Part shown: one piece after another, positions 11,040 to 20,260 of the stretch
Layout: every line of letters begins with the position of its first letter
Numbering within the stretch: position 1 is the first letter of the stretch
From: Notospermus geniculatus
Lineage: Eukaryota; Nemertea; Pilidiophora; Heteronemertea; Lineidae
Direction: 5' to 3'
Assembly (NCBI GenBank): GCA_002633025.1
Contig: NMRB01000796.1
Location: 98,671-162,670 of the forward strand
Length of the DNA: 64,000 bases
The notes under the pieces: model-generated
Told to the model about the DNA's origin: nothing
Seen by the model: the letters and a program-made list of their open reading frames with translations, nothing else
The model's database searches: none
Made by a program: the position numbers and the translations under genes

Positions 11040-11640
11040 TGTTTTCAAATAACTTAAATTTTTGTTAAAATTTCACATTTAAATGTCAAATTGTGAAATC
11101 CAAGTTTGGTACTTGATTGATATGAGTTGTCCTTGGTCTCTGTGATGCATTCTGAAAAGAAAAAGTGTGATATCGTTAGTTTAAAACCGGTTTTTAAGGA
11201 ATTTAAATTTGTTTTAAAATTTTGTTAAAATTTCACATTTAAATGTCAAATTGAGAAATCCAAGTTTGGGATTTGATTGATAGGAGTTGTCCTTGGTTTC
11301 TGTGATCCATTCTGAAAAGGAAAAGTGTGAAATAGTTAGTTTAAAACCGGTTTTTAAGGAATTTAAATTCTTTGAAATTTTGTTAAAATTTCACATTTAA
11401 ATGTCAAATTGTGAAATCCAAGTTTGGGATTTGATTGATATGAGTTGTCCTTGGTTTCTGTGATCCATTCTGAAAAGGAAAAGTGTGAAATAGTCAGTTT
11501 AAAACAGGTTTTTAAGGGATTTAAATTTATTAAACTTTTTGTTGAAATTTCACATTTTTAGGTCAAATTGTGAAATTCATGTTTGGGATTTGTATAATAT
11601 GAGTTATCATTGGTCTTTGTGATGCATGTTAAGAATATTT
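11040..11640. repeat. About 159-bp tandem repeat, four units
   Basis: The phrase TTTCACATTTAAATGTCAAA recurs at 11071, 11231, 11389 and, diverged, at 11548. Each unit continues with a TCCAAGTTTGG block, TGTCCTTGGT, and TTTAAAACCGGTTTTTAAGG. Unit 4 is the most decayed. The array begins about 150 bp after the stop codon of the large gene. Confidence 0.8.
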
Positions 11641-12566
11641 CCATCAAAATGGGCCATTTTAAAGAGCTTTTTTCAAAATTAAAATTTTTAAAATATTTAA
11701 AATTTGAATTCAAAGGTGAATCCTAGATTTAGGATTATCAGATCAGCTTAATATGTGAGGGTTACTATCATGAATATTACTCCTGAAAATTTCATGTAAT
11801 TATCTCAAAAAACAAAAAAGTTATTAGCAAAAGAGTTAGGTTGTTTAGGAATGACCCATTTTAACCCTTTATTTGTGAAGGGCCTTATGAAGTTGGAAAA
11901 TGGTGAAAATTTGCCCTGATACCATTTTCAGCATGCTATTTTTCAAAAGTGGTTCCTCTGAGAGCTCTGAAAAAAAATAGGCTCTCACACATTAACCCAT
12001 AGACTAAGTATAACTGGTTGATGTTCCAATATCATCATTATTCCAATTGATATGGCATCTCAAAAAAGGTACCTCACCCTTTTCTGTATTTTTCGAAATG
12101 TTCAACGAGGTGAAATTTTTACGACTTAAATGTCAATTTTGAGTGTAAATATGATCTTGGAAAACAAGTTTGTGTGATTTTAATTGAATAAAGTTGTACT
12201 AAGTGATACATCTGTACTTCATTTTATCTTTTGTGTATTCCACTTTGATGTGGTGATGCCCCAAAGATGACACTTTTCCCTTTTGGAAATCATGGGCGTG
12301 GTCAGTTCAGATTGGGATGAACTGAAACTGGCCATAACTTTTGAACCGATCATCCGATTTCCAAAAATCAAAGTGTTCTGTGCTTCTCTCATCAAGCCCT
12401 ATCAAATAGAAATGGTTCCAAACCATTTGGAAAGACTTAGAATTTTGGCTTAGGATACCTAATATAAGCTATTAACCATGTACTTGTAGTGTTCAACGAC
12501 ATTGGCTGGGTTTGGCCAGATGGGGTCAACGAAATACTTTTGTAATGGGGAGCACCATTTGGTCAC
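11641..12566. other. No gene seen
   Basis: AT-rich non-coding sequence. From about 12480 it begins to look like broken Gypsy pol sequence, but no in-frame segment can be supported before 12567. Confidence 0.35.
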
Positions 12567-12992
12567 ATGATGACTTATAGAGTCCTGTCCCAGGCGCAAC
12601 CAGATGGCTCGGAAAGGGTGGTGGCGTGCGGGAGTAGAACGCTACACAATGGGGAGCAGAATTACTGTACCACAAGGAGGGAAATGCTGGCACTCGTAAC
12701 ATTCTGTGAGCATTTCCGATACTACCTGTCAGGGAAGAAATTCCGAGCTCATGTCGACAACATGGCCCTGAGGTGGCTTCTCAACTTCAAGGAGCCGACA
12801 GGACAAATTGCCCGTTGGCTAGAGCGATTGGCGGAGTTCGATTATGAAATTGAACATCGTCCAGGAAGGTTACATCGAAATGCGATGGCCTTTCCCGCCG
12901 ACCAAAGGGATATCACCAGCATGGGAATTGTCCATCCTGTGGCCCAACCAATAAGTCCGTGGGAAGAAAGATCAGCAGAAGACAGCACCTGA
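12567..12992 (+). pseudogene. Gypsy RNase H domain
   Basis: The frame contains GSRTLHNGEQNYCTTRREM, LALVTFCEHFRYYLSGKKF and ARWLERLAEFDYEIEHRPG, the classic RNase H region at the end of Ty3/Gypsy reverse transcriptase. The Glu of TRREMLALV and the Asp of HVDNMALRWLL fall at the usual active-site places. After RPGRLHRNA the expected continuation is in another frame, so a one-base loss is likely at about 12883. Confidence 0.85.
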
Positions 12993-13109
12993 AGTAACAG
13001 TCTATGCTAAGACTAGCAATGGAGATGGTCCCCCGCGGAAAACCATGGCCGTGACGTCCGAAAAACTACCAGCCAGCGTCCTGTCTTGGACAGTTGAAGA
13101 TACGGCTAA

Positions 13110-13799
13110 AGCCGCTCTCACACGTGCGACAATTTGCGTGCGATTGTATTTTTCTACGTTACGCAAACAATCGCAGAAATTGTCGCAGGCGTATCGCAGA
13201 ATTGTCGTAAACTTAACGATAATACTAGCGTCCCACTGGCGAATTTTGGCCTGCGACAAGGGACGAATGAAAAATTCGTAGCTCTTCGTAGACTGTCGTC
13301 TATGTTCGCAGTTATTCTCTGGCGTCATGATCCAATGCAAAACACATTAATGCTAAATATCGCAGCTTGTCGAGGGAATGTCGCAGACTTCCGATTCGCC
13401 CCTTGTCGTGGGAAAAAGTCGCCAGTGGGACACTAGTATAACCAGCGTTTTTTGGCGTTCACTTGCGGTTGTTTGCGACAATCTGCGATTATAGCTGCGA
13501 CAATTTGGCGACAATTGGGGTTTTCTGTCTGCAGCCTCTTCAGTCGACACCGATAATTTGGGGTTGTAAACGATTTCTTGCGACATTGTGCGATATTTTG
13601 CGACAACCTGCGGTTGCGTTGCGATAAGTTGCGACAAGGTTAAATTTTTTGAACATTTCCAAAATTTCACGATTTTTCGCGATTGCCTGCAATATTATCG
13701 CAAGGTCTGCGATATAGTTTGCGTTAATTTGCGACAGTACACCTGCGATTGTCTATCGCAATTATACCCAGGCCAACTGTCGCACGTCTGAGAGTGGTT
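13110..13799. mobile_element. Harbinger-type MITE, 690 bp, TAA target duplication
   Basis: The ends AGCCGCTCTCACACGTGCGA (13110) and the inverse ending GAGAGTGGTT (13799) match at 19 of 22 positions, and both are flanked by TAA (13107-13109 and 13800-13802). It splits the Gypsy linker between the RNase H and integrase parts. The interior is full of TGCGACAAT-like words and carries a second, nested inverted repeat. A TAA duplication fits the PIF/Harbinger TWA rule. Confidence 0.75.
13223..13438. mobile_element. Nested inverted-repeat element
   Basis: TACTAG.GTCCCACTGGCGA at the left is mirrored by TCGCCAGTGGGAC.CTAGTA at the right, with further pairing of CGACAAGGG and CCCTTGTCG. It is a palindromic insertion inside the 690-bp MITE. 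Confidence 0.65.
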
Positions 13800-14102
13800 T
13801 AAGGTACAGAGAGGGGACCCGGATACCGACTCTGTCATTGAACAGTTTGAAATGTAAAACCTTCGGAAGCGACCTTAGGACGACTCAGCCCTGTAGCCAG
13901 ATCCATCATGGCTATTAATAGAGATGAAGGACAGCTGTTTGATTTTGACGTCCCCAAAAGGAGAAGTAAGGAAAAATCACGACGGGTTCTCCTCAAGTCA
14001 CTAACCAAGAAAGCCATTTTTCAGCTTCATGAAGGATATGCAGGAGCACATTTGGGAGTGCTTTAGACTCAGTCGAAGGTGAGGAGTTGCTTTTAGAGGC
14101 CG
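13800..14102 (+). pseudogene. Gypsy linker between RNase H and integrase
   Basis: Broken frames keep traces such as RDPDTDSVIEQFEM and, in another frame, features of the region before the integrase zinc finger. Stops are frequent. It joins the two Gypsy parts across the two MITE clusters. Confidence 0.5.
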
Positions 14103-14242
14103 GGGACCTTATTCACAAAGCTCCCGTAACTTTAAGGACACGCAAATTCTTTGTCAAGCTGACAGTGAACAATAGGTTATCCGCAAATGGACAATAGTTT
14201 ACGCACTCCCGGAAGTGACGAGAGCTTCGTGAATAAGGTCCC
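14103..14242. mobile_element. Short MITE, ends GGGACCTTATTCAC
   Basis: The left end GGGACCTTATTCACAAAGCTC is matched by GAGCTTCGTGAATAAGGTCCC at the right with one mismatch. It is inserted in Gypsy sequence, immediately followed by a different MITE. A similar GGCCTTATTCACGAAGA end occurs at 28528. Confidence 0.7.
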
Positions 14243-14243
14243 A

Positions 14244-14352
14244 GGAGCCTGTTTCATAAAGTGACTTTAGGCTGATGGTACCTTTAAACAAATGGAAAAT
14301 GCATTGAGTTAATGGTACCATTAGCTAAAAGTCACTTTGCGAAACAGGCTCC
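14244..14352. mobile_element. Short MITE, ends GGAGCCTGTTTC
   Basis: GGAGCCTGTTTCATAAAGTG is mirrored by CACTTTGCGAAACAGGCTCC. The two MITEs abut, so one probably inserted next to the other. Confidence 0.75.
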
Positions 14353-14875
14353 AGGTCTAAAGCGTCTGGTAATGGGAGTATATCATGTCCTGTCCCATCT
14401 GTCAAAAGTGCAAATCACCACCCAAGACCGCCAAAAGCTCCTATGGAAACCATACAAGTAGCCAGGCGATTCCAGAGGCGACATGTTGCTGTGATTGGCC
14501 CTACAAACCCACCATCCTGACGTAGCCACCAGTACATCTTAGTAGCTCAAGATGCTTTTACCAAGTGGCCGGAGGCTTGAGCTTTGAGGAACCGGAAAGC
14601 AGCCACCTGCACCAGAGCGCTTGTTTCAGATTATGTGACAAGATTTGGTGTGCCAGAAACTACATGTGCACTCCGATCATGGCTCAAATTTTGAGTGCAA
14701 GATATTGCAGGAGATGTGTCCTCTATTGGGGGTTAAGAAGTCTCGAACCACCGCTTATCATCCACAGTGCCATGGCCAGGTGGAAAACTTGAACAAGTCC
14801 ATCAAGTCTATGCTGACAACCAGGGTAGAAGAAGGCAGGGATTGGGATCAAAACTTACCTGCAGCACTTTGAATG
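14353..14875 (+). pseudogene. Gypsy integrase remnant
   Basis: Zinc-binding and core traces include CPICQKC near 14393, a frame with QYILVAQDAFTKWPEA, and at 14645-14872 the continuous core HSDHGSNFECKILQEMC, KKSRTTAYHPQ and GQVENLNKS. The Asp of HSDHGSN and the Glu of GQVEN are the second and third acidic residues of the DD35E triad. Several frameshifts break the domain. Part of it is repeated at 16837-16955. Confidence 0.8.
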
Positions 14876-15140
14876 GATGGAGTCTGAAGCTATTAAAGAG
14901 AGTATATCAGTTTCAACAAGACAGCTCTACAATGAAGACAATACAGTTGGCCCGCTGAAAAACAAAGACCACGTCGAGAAACTTCTCACACATGAACTCC
15001 TCAATACTTTCATCAAATGCAACTGGACATGCTAGCTAGACTCAGGCAATTTGGTCCATATACTTTTTTCATTTCCGGATCAGCTGCAGAGTTCCATTGA
15101 CCTGGGTGATTAAGGTTGTTGTTCGGCAGGGCGGTCAACA

Positions 15141-15716
15141 GCGCCGAATCGGTAGATGTCGTCCTGGGTAACCCTAAAGTTACCCAGGACCATACTGGGT
15201 AAACTTTAGTGTACTAAAGTTTACCCAGTTTGAAATTCTCGCACTTTTACACCTGCGGACGAGGATCTTGAAAGCGGCACTTAGTCATACATCAGTGAAC
15301 GAAATCCATCGAATCGGCAAAAATGGCAGCTGATAACGTCACTGGTGTAGCTGCGGAGGATTTGCAGATGTATTTGAATTCGATCGCATCTTATAGGGAC
15401 GGTTAGTTCACATCTAAAGGTCGAGAAATCAAAAAGAAACTGGTTAAGTTCGTGGAAGGAAAATACGAACTGTTTGAAGGGGTAAACGTGACGTCAAACT
15501 GCAGTGGCTAGTTCGGGATGAACTTATATGCACTGGCGCGGGAAATTGCCTGCGGCGCTGTGGTGGCATGGGCACCCTGTATCGCGCGAATTTCAAACTG
15601 GGTAAACTTTAGTACACTAAAGTTTACCCAGGATCGTCCTGGGTAACTTTTAGGGTTACCCAGGTTGGTCCAGGGTAAACTTTAGGGTTACCCAGGACGA
15701 CATCTACCTATTCGGC
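15141..15716. mobile_element. 576-bp deletion-derivative DNA transposon with 7-bp target duplication
   Basis: Both sides carry GTCAACA (15134-15140 and 15717-15723), and the empty site is preserved in the duplicate copy near 17220. The ends pair as GCCGAATCGGTAGATGTCG against CGACATCTACCTATTCGGC. Subterminal blocks repeat TAAACTTTAGT and CCTGGGTAAC in both orientations. The 7-bp duplication suggests a P- or hAT-type element, but the superfamily is not settled. Confidence 0.8.
15323..15401 (+). CDS. Exon fragment inside the deletion derivative
   Basis: ATGGCAGCTGATAACG opens a frame reading MAADNVTGVAAEDLQMYLN and ending near a possible donor GTTAGT. Further on, a second stretch reads KGREIKKKLVKFVEGKYE before GTAAAC. 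These are probably the 5' exons of the missing transposase gene retained in the shortened element; a captured host exon is the alternative. Confidence 0.4.
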
Positions 15717-16022
15717 GTCAACAACTGTCCGATGGCCATATTGCAACCATGGATGGGAAGACGAAGCGTGCGTGGCTACAGCGCAACCCTGTTACTGTGG
15801 CTAAACACATAGCCTATATTTTCGAACAGCTATGGGGCCAGGTCTTGCTCAGTGGAGCTCACCCAATTGGGCAGACACTGAATTATGGTATCCACAAGGA
15901 GATGCAGTGTCGCGGCACAGCCCACTTCCATGTAGCTGTTCATGTGAAATGTCGATTCAGACGAGGACATATGCAACTTTGCTGATAAATACTAGTATAT
16001 CTCGTGCAGCATACCAGACGAC

Positions 16023-16136
16023 ATCCTGAGAATATCAGGCGTTCTTAGTGCTCGCTCCCTTCGTCACCGCACACGAACTTGTTTGTCTGCGGTTACGAAG
16101 AGAGCGATCAGTAAGAACGCCTGACATTCTCAGGAT
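16023..16136. mobile_element. 114-bp palindromic insertion, copy 1
   Basis: ATCCTGAGAATATCAGGCGT at the left is mirrored by ACGCCTGACATTCTCAGGAT at the right, with further pairing inward to a short loop. It interrupts the Helitron frame. The same insertion is at 17522-17635, so it predates the duplication. Confidence 0.75.
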
Positions 16137-16265
16137 GACCAAACCAGCACACTGATCCAGACCTCTACCACCTTGTGATGACAAGACAGCTTCATCATCA
16201 CACATGCACATGTAAGAAGAGGAAAAATGTCGCATGTCGATGCCACTATCCACGCCCTCCAAGTA

Positions 16266-16836
16266 AAAAACAAGTATTTTTGAACTTCATCCTTTATTTC
16301 CTACCACAGTCAACTTGCTGTTAGTCAAACATTCTTAAAAATCATTTTACACAACTCGATTTACACGTAAAGGTTACCTGAAAGGGTTTCATCCACTTCT
16401 GGCTTTCTGCGTAATACTGTAGAGCATTAATCAGGCAGCATGAAACTGAAAACCACATGAAAATCGGATCACCCATCACCAAGTTATGGGAATTAAATGA
16501 AATGGTCCATGGACCATGTGCTCACCTGGGTGAAAGTACCAGAAATGACAAATGTTAAATCGAAATGTTCCAGGGGTCTTGAGTTCCAGGGTGCCTGCCT
16601 GGTAACCATTATTTGCATTCCAATTGGACAAAAAATCGCTGTACACATAGAGGATGCCTAGCAGATACTCTAAATTCCCACTTACCTGTCCCATTCCTGA
16701 ACTCGGAAAAAATGACTAAGTCCGAAGTTGAAGATAATGGGGCGGGGGTATGGTGAGAAACAATAATGACCTGTCCACTTTATTGTCCCACAATTCCAAG
16801 CCTTGCGAAGAATGACCGCGTGCGATAACTTAATTA
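16266..16836. other. No gene; end of duplicated unit and spacer
   Basis: The first part (to 16627) is repeated at 17766-18119 and contains the left end of the hairpin-ended repeat family (TGCTCACCTGGGTGA, near 16522). The rest, 16628-16836, is unique spacer before copy 2. Confidence 0.5.
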
Positions 16837-16929
16837 GAACCACCGCTTATCATCCACAGTGCCATGGCCAGGTGGAAAACCTGAGCAAGTCCATGCTCAC
16901 AACCATGCTAGAAGAAGGCAAGGATTGGG

Positions 16930-17765
16930 ATCAAAACTTACCTGCAGCACTTTGATTGGATGGAGTCTGAAGTTGAAAGAGAGTATATCCGTTTCAACAA
17001 GACAGTCCTACAATGAAGATATTACAGTTGGCCCGCTGAAAAACAAAGACCACGTCGAGAAACTCCTCACAGATGAACTCCTCAATACTTTCATCAAATG
17101 CAACAGGACATGCTAGCTAGACTCAGCCAATTTGGTCCATATACTTTTTTCATTTCCGGATCAGCTGCAGAGTTCCATCGGCCTGGGGTGATTAAGGTTG
17201 TTGTTCGGCAGGGCGGTCAACAACTGTCCGATGGCCATATTGCAACCATGGATGGGAAGACGAAGCGTACGTGGCTACAGCGCAACCTTGTTACTGTGGC
17301 TAGACACATATCCTATATTTTCGAAAAGCTATAGTGCCAGGTCTTGCTCAGTGGAGCTCACCCAATTGGGCAGATACTGAATTATGGTCTCCACAAGGAG
17401 ATGCAGTGTCGCGGCACAGCCCACTTCCATGTAGCTGTTCATGTGAAATGTCGATTGAGACGAGGACTTATGCAACTTTGCTGATAAATACTAGTACATC
17501 TCGTGCAGCATACCAGACGACATCCTGAGAATATCAGGCGTTCTTAGTGCTCGCTCCCTTCGTCACCGCACACGAACTTGTTTGTCTGCGGTTACGAAGA
17601 GAGCGAGCAGTAAGAACGCCTGACATTCTGAGGATGACCAAACCAGCACACTGATCCAGACCTCTACCACCTTGTGATGACAAGACAGCTTCATCATCAC
17701 ACATGCACATGTAAGAAGAGGAAAAATGTCGCATGTCGATGCCACTATCCACGCCCTCCAAGTAA
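16930..17765 (+). pseudogene. Helitron Rep (HUH) remnant, copy 2
   Basis: Frames read MLARLSQFGPYTFFISGSA, QQLSDGHIATMDGKTKR and, after a stop at about 17335, LLSGAHPIGQ, CRGTAHFHVAVHVKC and finally HHTCTCKKRKNVACRCHY. The site of the copy-1 insertion is intact here as an uninterrupted GCGGTCAACAACTG. It has its own extra stop codons. Confidence 0.8.
17522..17635. mobile_element. 114-bp palindromic insertion, copy 2
   Basis: Same inverted repeat as at 16023-16136, with a few substitutions. Confidence 0.75.
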
Positions 17766-18009
17766 AAAACAAGTATTTTTGAACTTCATCCTTTATTTCC
17801 TACCACAGTCAACTTGCTGTTAGTCAAACATTCTTAAGAATCATTTTACACAACTCGATTTACACGTAAAGGTTACCTGAAAGGGTTTCATCCACTTCTG
17901 GCTTTCTGCGTAATACTGTAGAGCATTAATCAGGCAGCATGAAACTGAAAACCACATGAAAATCGGATCACCAAGTTATGGGAATTAAATGAAATGGTCC
18001 ATGGACCAT

Positions 18010-18541
18010 GTGCTCACCTGGGTGAAAGTACCAGAAATGACAAATGTTAAATCGAAATGTTCCAGGGGTCTTGAGTTCCAGGGTGCCTGCCTGTTAACCA
18101 TTATTTGCATTCCAATTGGNCAAATGCTCTTTGTTTTCCTAATTAATGAAGCCAATGTCACATTTTTCTTTCATGATTACGTAGTTCACATTATAAAATA
18201 TTATACCTGAAGTTATCATGAAAATCAAACAACTGCAACATAATGAAAATTTAGTTGGGAAAATGGTTCCGAAAGTGAACAGCCCCTTTGGAGGTGATCC
18301 AGTCATTAGTTCAGGAGTTATTGCACTTTTTGTGTTTTTGGTTTCCGCCACCTGGTGGCCAAGTTCAGAGTCGAACCGGACCAAAACTTGGTGTCGTAGG
18401 TCATCTGACCTAGGGGTATATATGTACCAAGTTTCAGATCAATAGCTTCAGCGGTTACGAAACGTGCCCTGCTAACGGACGACGACGGACGACGGACGAC
18501 GACGGACGCAGACCGACGACAAGAGCTCACCAGGTGAGCTA
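18010..18541. repeat. Hairpin-ended dispersed repeat, copy A
   Basis: Begins TGCTCACCTGGGTGA and ends AGCTCACCAGGTGAGCT after a (GACGGAC)n stretch. Relatives at 29418-29602 and 31265-32012 share the GGTCATxTGACCTAGGGGTA and TTACGAAACGTGCC core and the GCTCACC..GGTGAGC end. It may be an inverted-repeat DNA element. An N at 18120 lies inside. Confidence 0.6.
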
Positions 18542-19026
18542 TAAAGGATGACTACACACCCTGGCAAGCATGTCAGGCAGCGGAGAACAGCATATTTGAT
18601 GTCATTTGATTTTTTAAACATATAAAAACTTTAATAAAAGAACTCATTTAAATTTGGTAGGCATATAACGCTGTAATTAATGGTTCAATCTTCATGCAAC
18701 CTTCACTGAATTGTTTTTTACTCGAACCACTTTTCAGAGAAAAAAATCATGAAATAGGACGACGGACGACGACGGACGCAGACCGACGACAAGAGCTCAC
18801 CAGGTGAGCTAAAAAGGATGACTACACACCCTGGCAAGCATGTCAGGCAGCGGAGAACAGCATATTTGATGTCATTTGATTTTTTAAACATATAAAAACT
18901 TTAATAAAAGAACTCATTTAAATTTGGTAGGCCTATAACGCTGTAATTAATGGTTCAATCTTCATGCAACCTTCACTGAATTGTTTTTTACTCGAACCAC
19001 TTTTCAGAGAAAAAAATCATGAAATG
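18487..19026. repeat. 270-bp tandem duplication
   Basis: GACGACGGACGACGACGG through TTCAGAGAAAAAAATCATGA occurs twice with a 270-bp offset (copies about 18487-18756 and 18757-19026), differing at only a few positions. It includes the 3' end of the hairpin-ended repeat. Confidence 0.85.
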
Positions 19027-19509
19027 CCTTTCAGGTAACCTTTAACAAACACTTATAACTGATTGCCATTATCGCAGCACTAAAATGCAAAAACAATCTT
19101 GTATAATAAACTGACAATTCAAGATCAACACGCAACATAAGTATTTGTTCAAAGTACCATTTCAGACACACTGATAATACCTCATATAATAGCCTAGTAT
19201 AGTATTCTCAACTGAAGAAAGTGGGTTGCCAACAAAGCGTGGCCAAAAATGATAATGGAATGTCTTTCAGACTGACCATTCTGATTCCCCTTTAGTTTGT
19301 TTGTAAAGTCTTCACATATACAATTTCCTATTCATTGGAAAAGCACATTTTACCGTATTTCTTTTACAACTTCCCGCGAGTTAAATGAATTATTAATACA
19401 GATAGCACATTTTTCCTCATTCGCCACAATTCTCCTACATTCGTGGCGCCATACCATTTTAATTCAAAACATTATGCTCCTACACATAACACTCAGTTAA
19501 TTTTTCTTC
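19027..19509. other. No gene seen
   Basis: AT-rich sequence without coding signal; the frame at 19297-19500 has no support. Confidence 0.35.
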
Positions 19510-19721
19510 AAAGGGAGACTCCACTCGTTGAAATCTTCTGAATTTTTATCAATCCATTGAGACTATACAATGGTCCCCTTGGGATCCAATTAAAACACTT
19601 AATTAAAATGATGTGTTTGCTGATTTTTAAAAAAAGACATGTTGCAGATATCAATGAATTAGAATGTATTAACGATATTTGAAAAATTCAAAATTTTACA
19701 CATTGAGTGGAGTCTCCCTTT
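19510..19721. mobile_element. 212-bp MITE, ends AAAGGGAGACTCCACTC
   Basis: The 17-bp end AAAGGGAGACTCCACTC is exactly inverted as GAGTGGAGTCTCCCTTT. The interior is AT-rich and non-coding. Confidence 0.8.
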
Positions 19722-19980
19722 AAACTTCCAGGTACACGATGCTTGCCAAATATATTGAGGTTAGAGATGTTTTAATCATAGCCAAATGAAGGATGTCACA
19801 CTCGGTGAAATAACCAGCATCCCAGATAACTCAGACCAGTCACGTTTGACTGCCCAGATTATTCGCATAAACAAGAGGCCCATGGGCCTTGCGCTCAGCT
19901 GACTATGACCTGCCAACACAAGAGGCTGAAAGAGGGGAAACGAGATACAAGTAAGAATAGTACTTGTGCCCAGTTCAGTG

Positions 19981-20232
19981 GAAAAGGGGTTAATATCACT
20001 TGGTGAATCGAGAAAAGATATCTTATCAGACCACTTGGGTAGGAAGGGGTTAATATTTCTTGGTGAATCGAGGTAGATATCGTATTACACCCATTGGGTG
20101 GGAAGGGGTTAATATCATTTCATCACTCGAAAAAGATATCAGACCACTTGGGTAGAAAGGGGTTAATATCACTTATTGAATTGAGATAGGTATAGTATTA
20201 CACCCATTGGGTGGGAAGGGGTTAATATCACT
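19981..20232. repeat. Degenerate 54-60-bp tandem repeat
   Basis: GGAAGGGGTTAATATCAC-type units start at 19981, 20041, 20100, 20154 and 20213, each with GAATCGAG and GATATC words. Similar phrases occur in the BEL LTR at 21866-21990, so the array is probably derived from that LTR. Confidence 0.7.
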
Positions 20233-20260
20233 CTGATGAAGATGGCAGTACATGTAAGTC

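Larger units (their letters stand above)
12567..14875 (+). mobile_element. Ty3/Gypsy pol remnant, interrupted by MITEs
   Basis: Pieces follow the pol order: RNase H (12567-12990), linker (13800-14100) and integrase (14353-14875). Between them sit inverted-repeat elements at 13110-13799, 14103-14242 and 14244-14352. Protease and reverse transcriptase are missing on the left, and the integrase breaks directly into Helitron sequence on the right. Stops and frameshifts throughout show it is dead. Confidence 0.8.
14876..16265 (+). pseudogene. Helitron Rep (HUH) remnant, copy 1
   Basis: Broken frames read DMLARLRQFGPYTFFISGSA, VVVRQGGQQLSDGHIATM, VLLSGAHPIGQTLNYG and MQCRGTAHFHVAVHVKC, then, after a break, HHHTCTCKKRKNVACRC. 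The RG..HFH segment is the HUH-type metal-binding motif of the Helitron replication initiator, and VLLSGAHPIGQ is a hallmark of that family. No Tyr motif or helicase follows. It is split by the insertion at 15141-15716 and by a palindrome at 16023-16136. The join to Gypsy integrase at about 14875 lacks any recognisable element end. Confidence 0.8.
14745..16627. repeat. Segmental duplication, copy 1 (Gypsy-Helitron chimera)
   Basis: It runs from GAACCACCGCTTATC in the integrase through the Helitron remnant to CCAATTGG. The same sequence recurs at 16837-18119. Copy 1 carries a 576-bp insertion at 15141-15716 which copy 2 lacks. Confidence 0.85.
16837..18119. repeat. Segmental duplication, copy 2
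   Basis: Matches 14745-16627 apart from point changes, small indels and absence of the 576-bp element. It ends precisely at an N (18120). Confidence 0.85.

Noticed and set aside
13045-13791. Several frames in both strands
   Set aside because: They lie within inverted-repeat MITEs full of TGCGACAAT words and have no domain.
19981-20232. Possible CRISPR-like array of regular repeats
   Set aside because: Units are degenerate and adjacent without unique spacers, and the DNA is eukaryotic.
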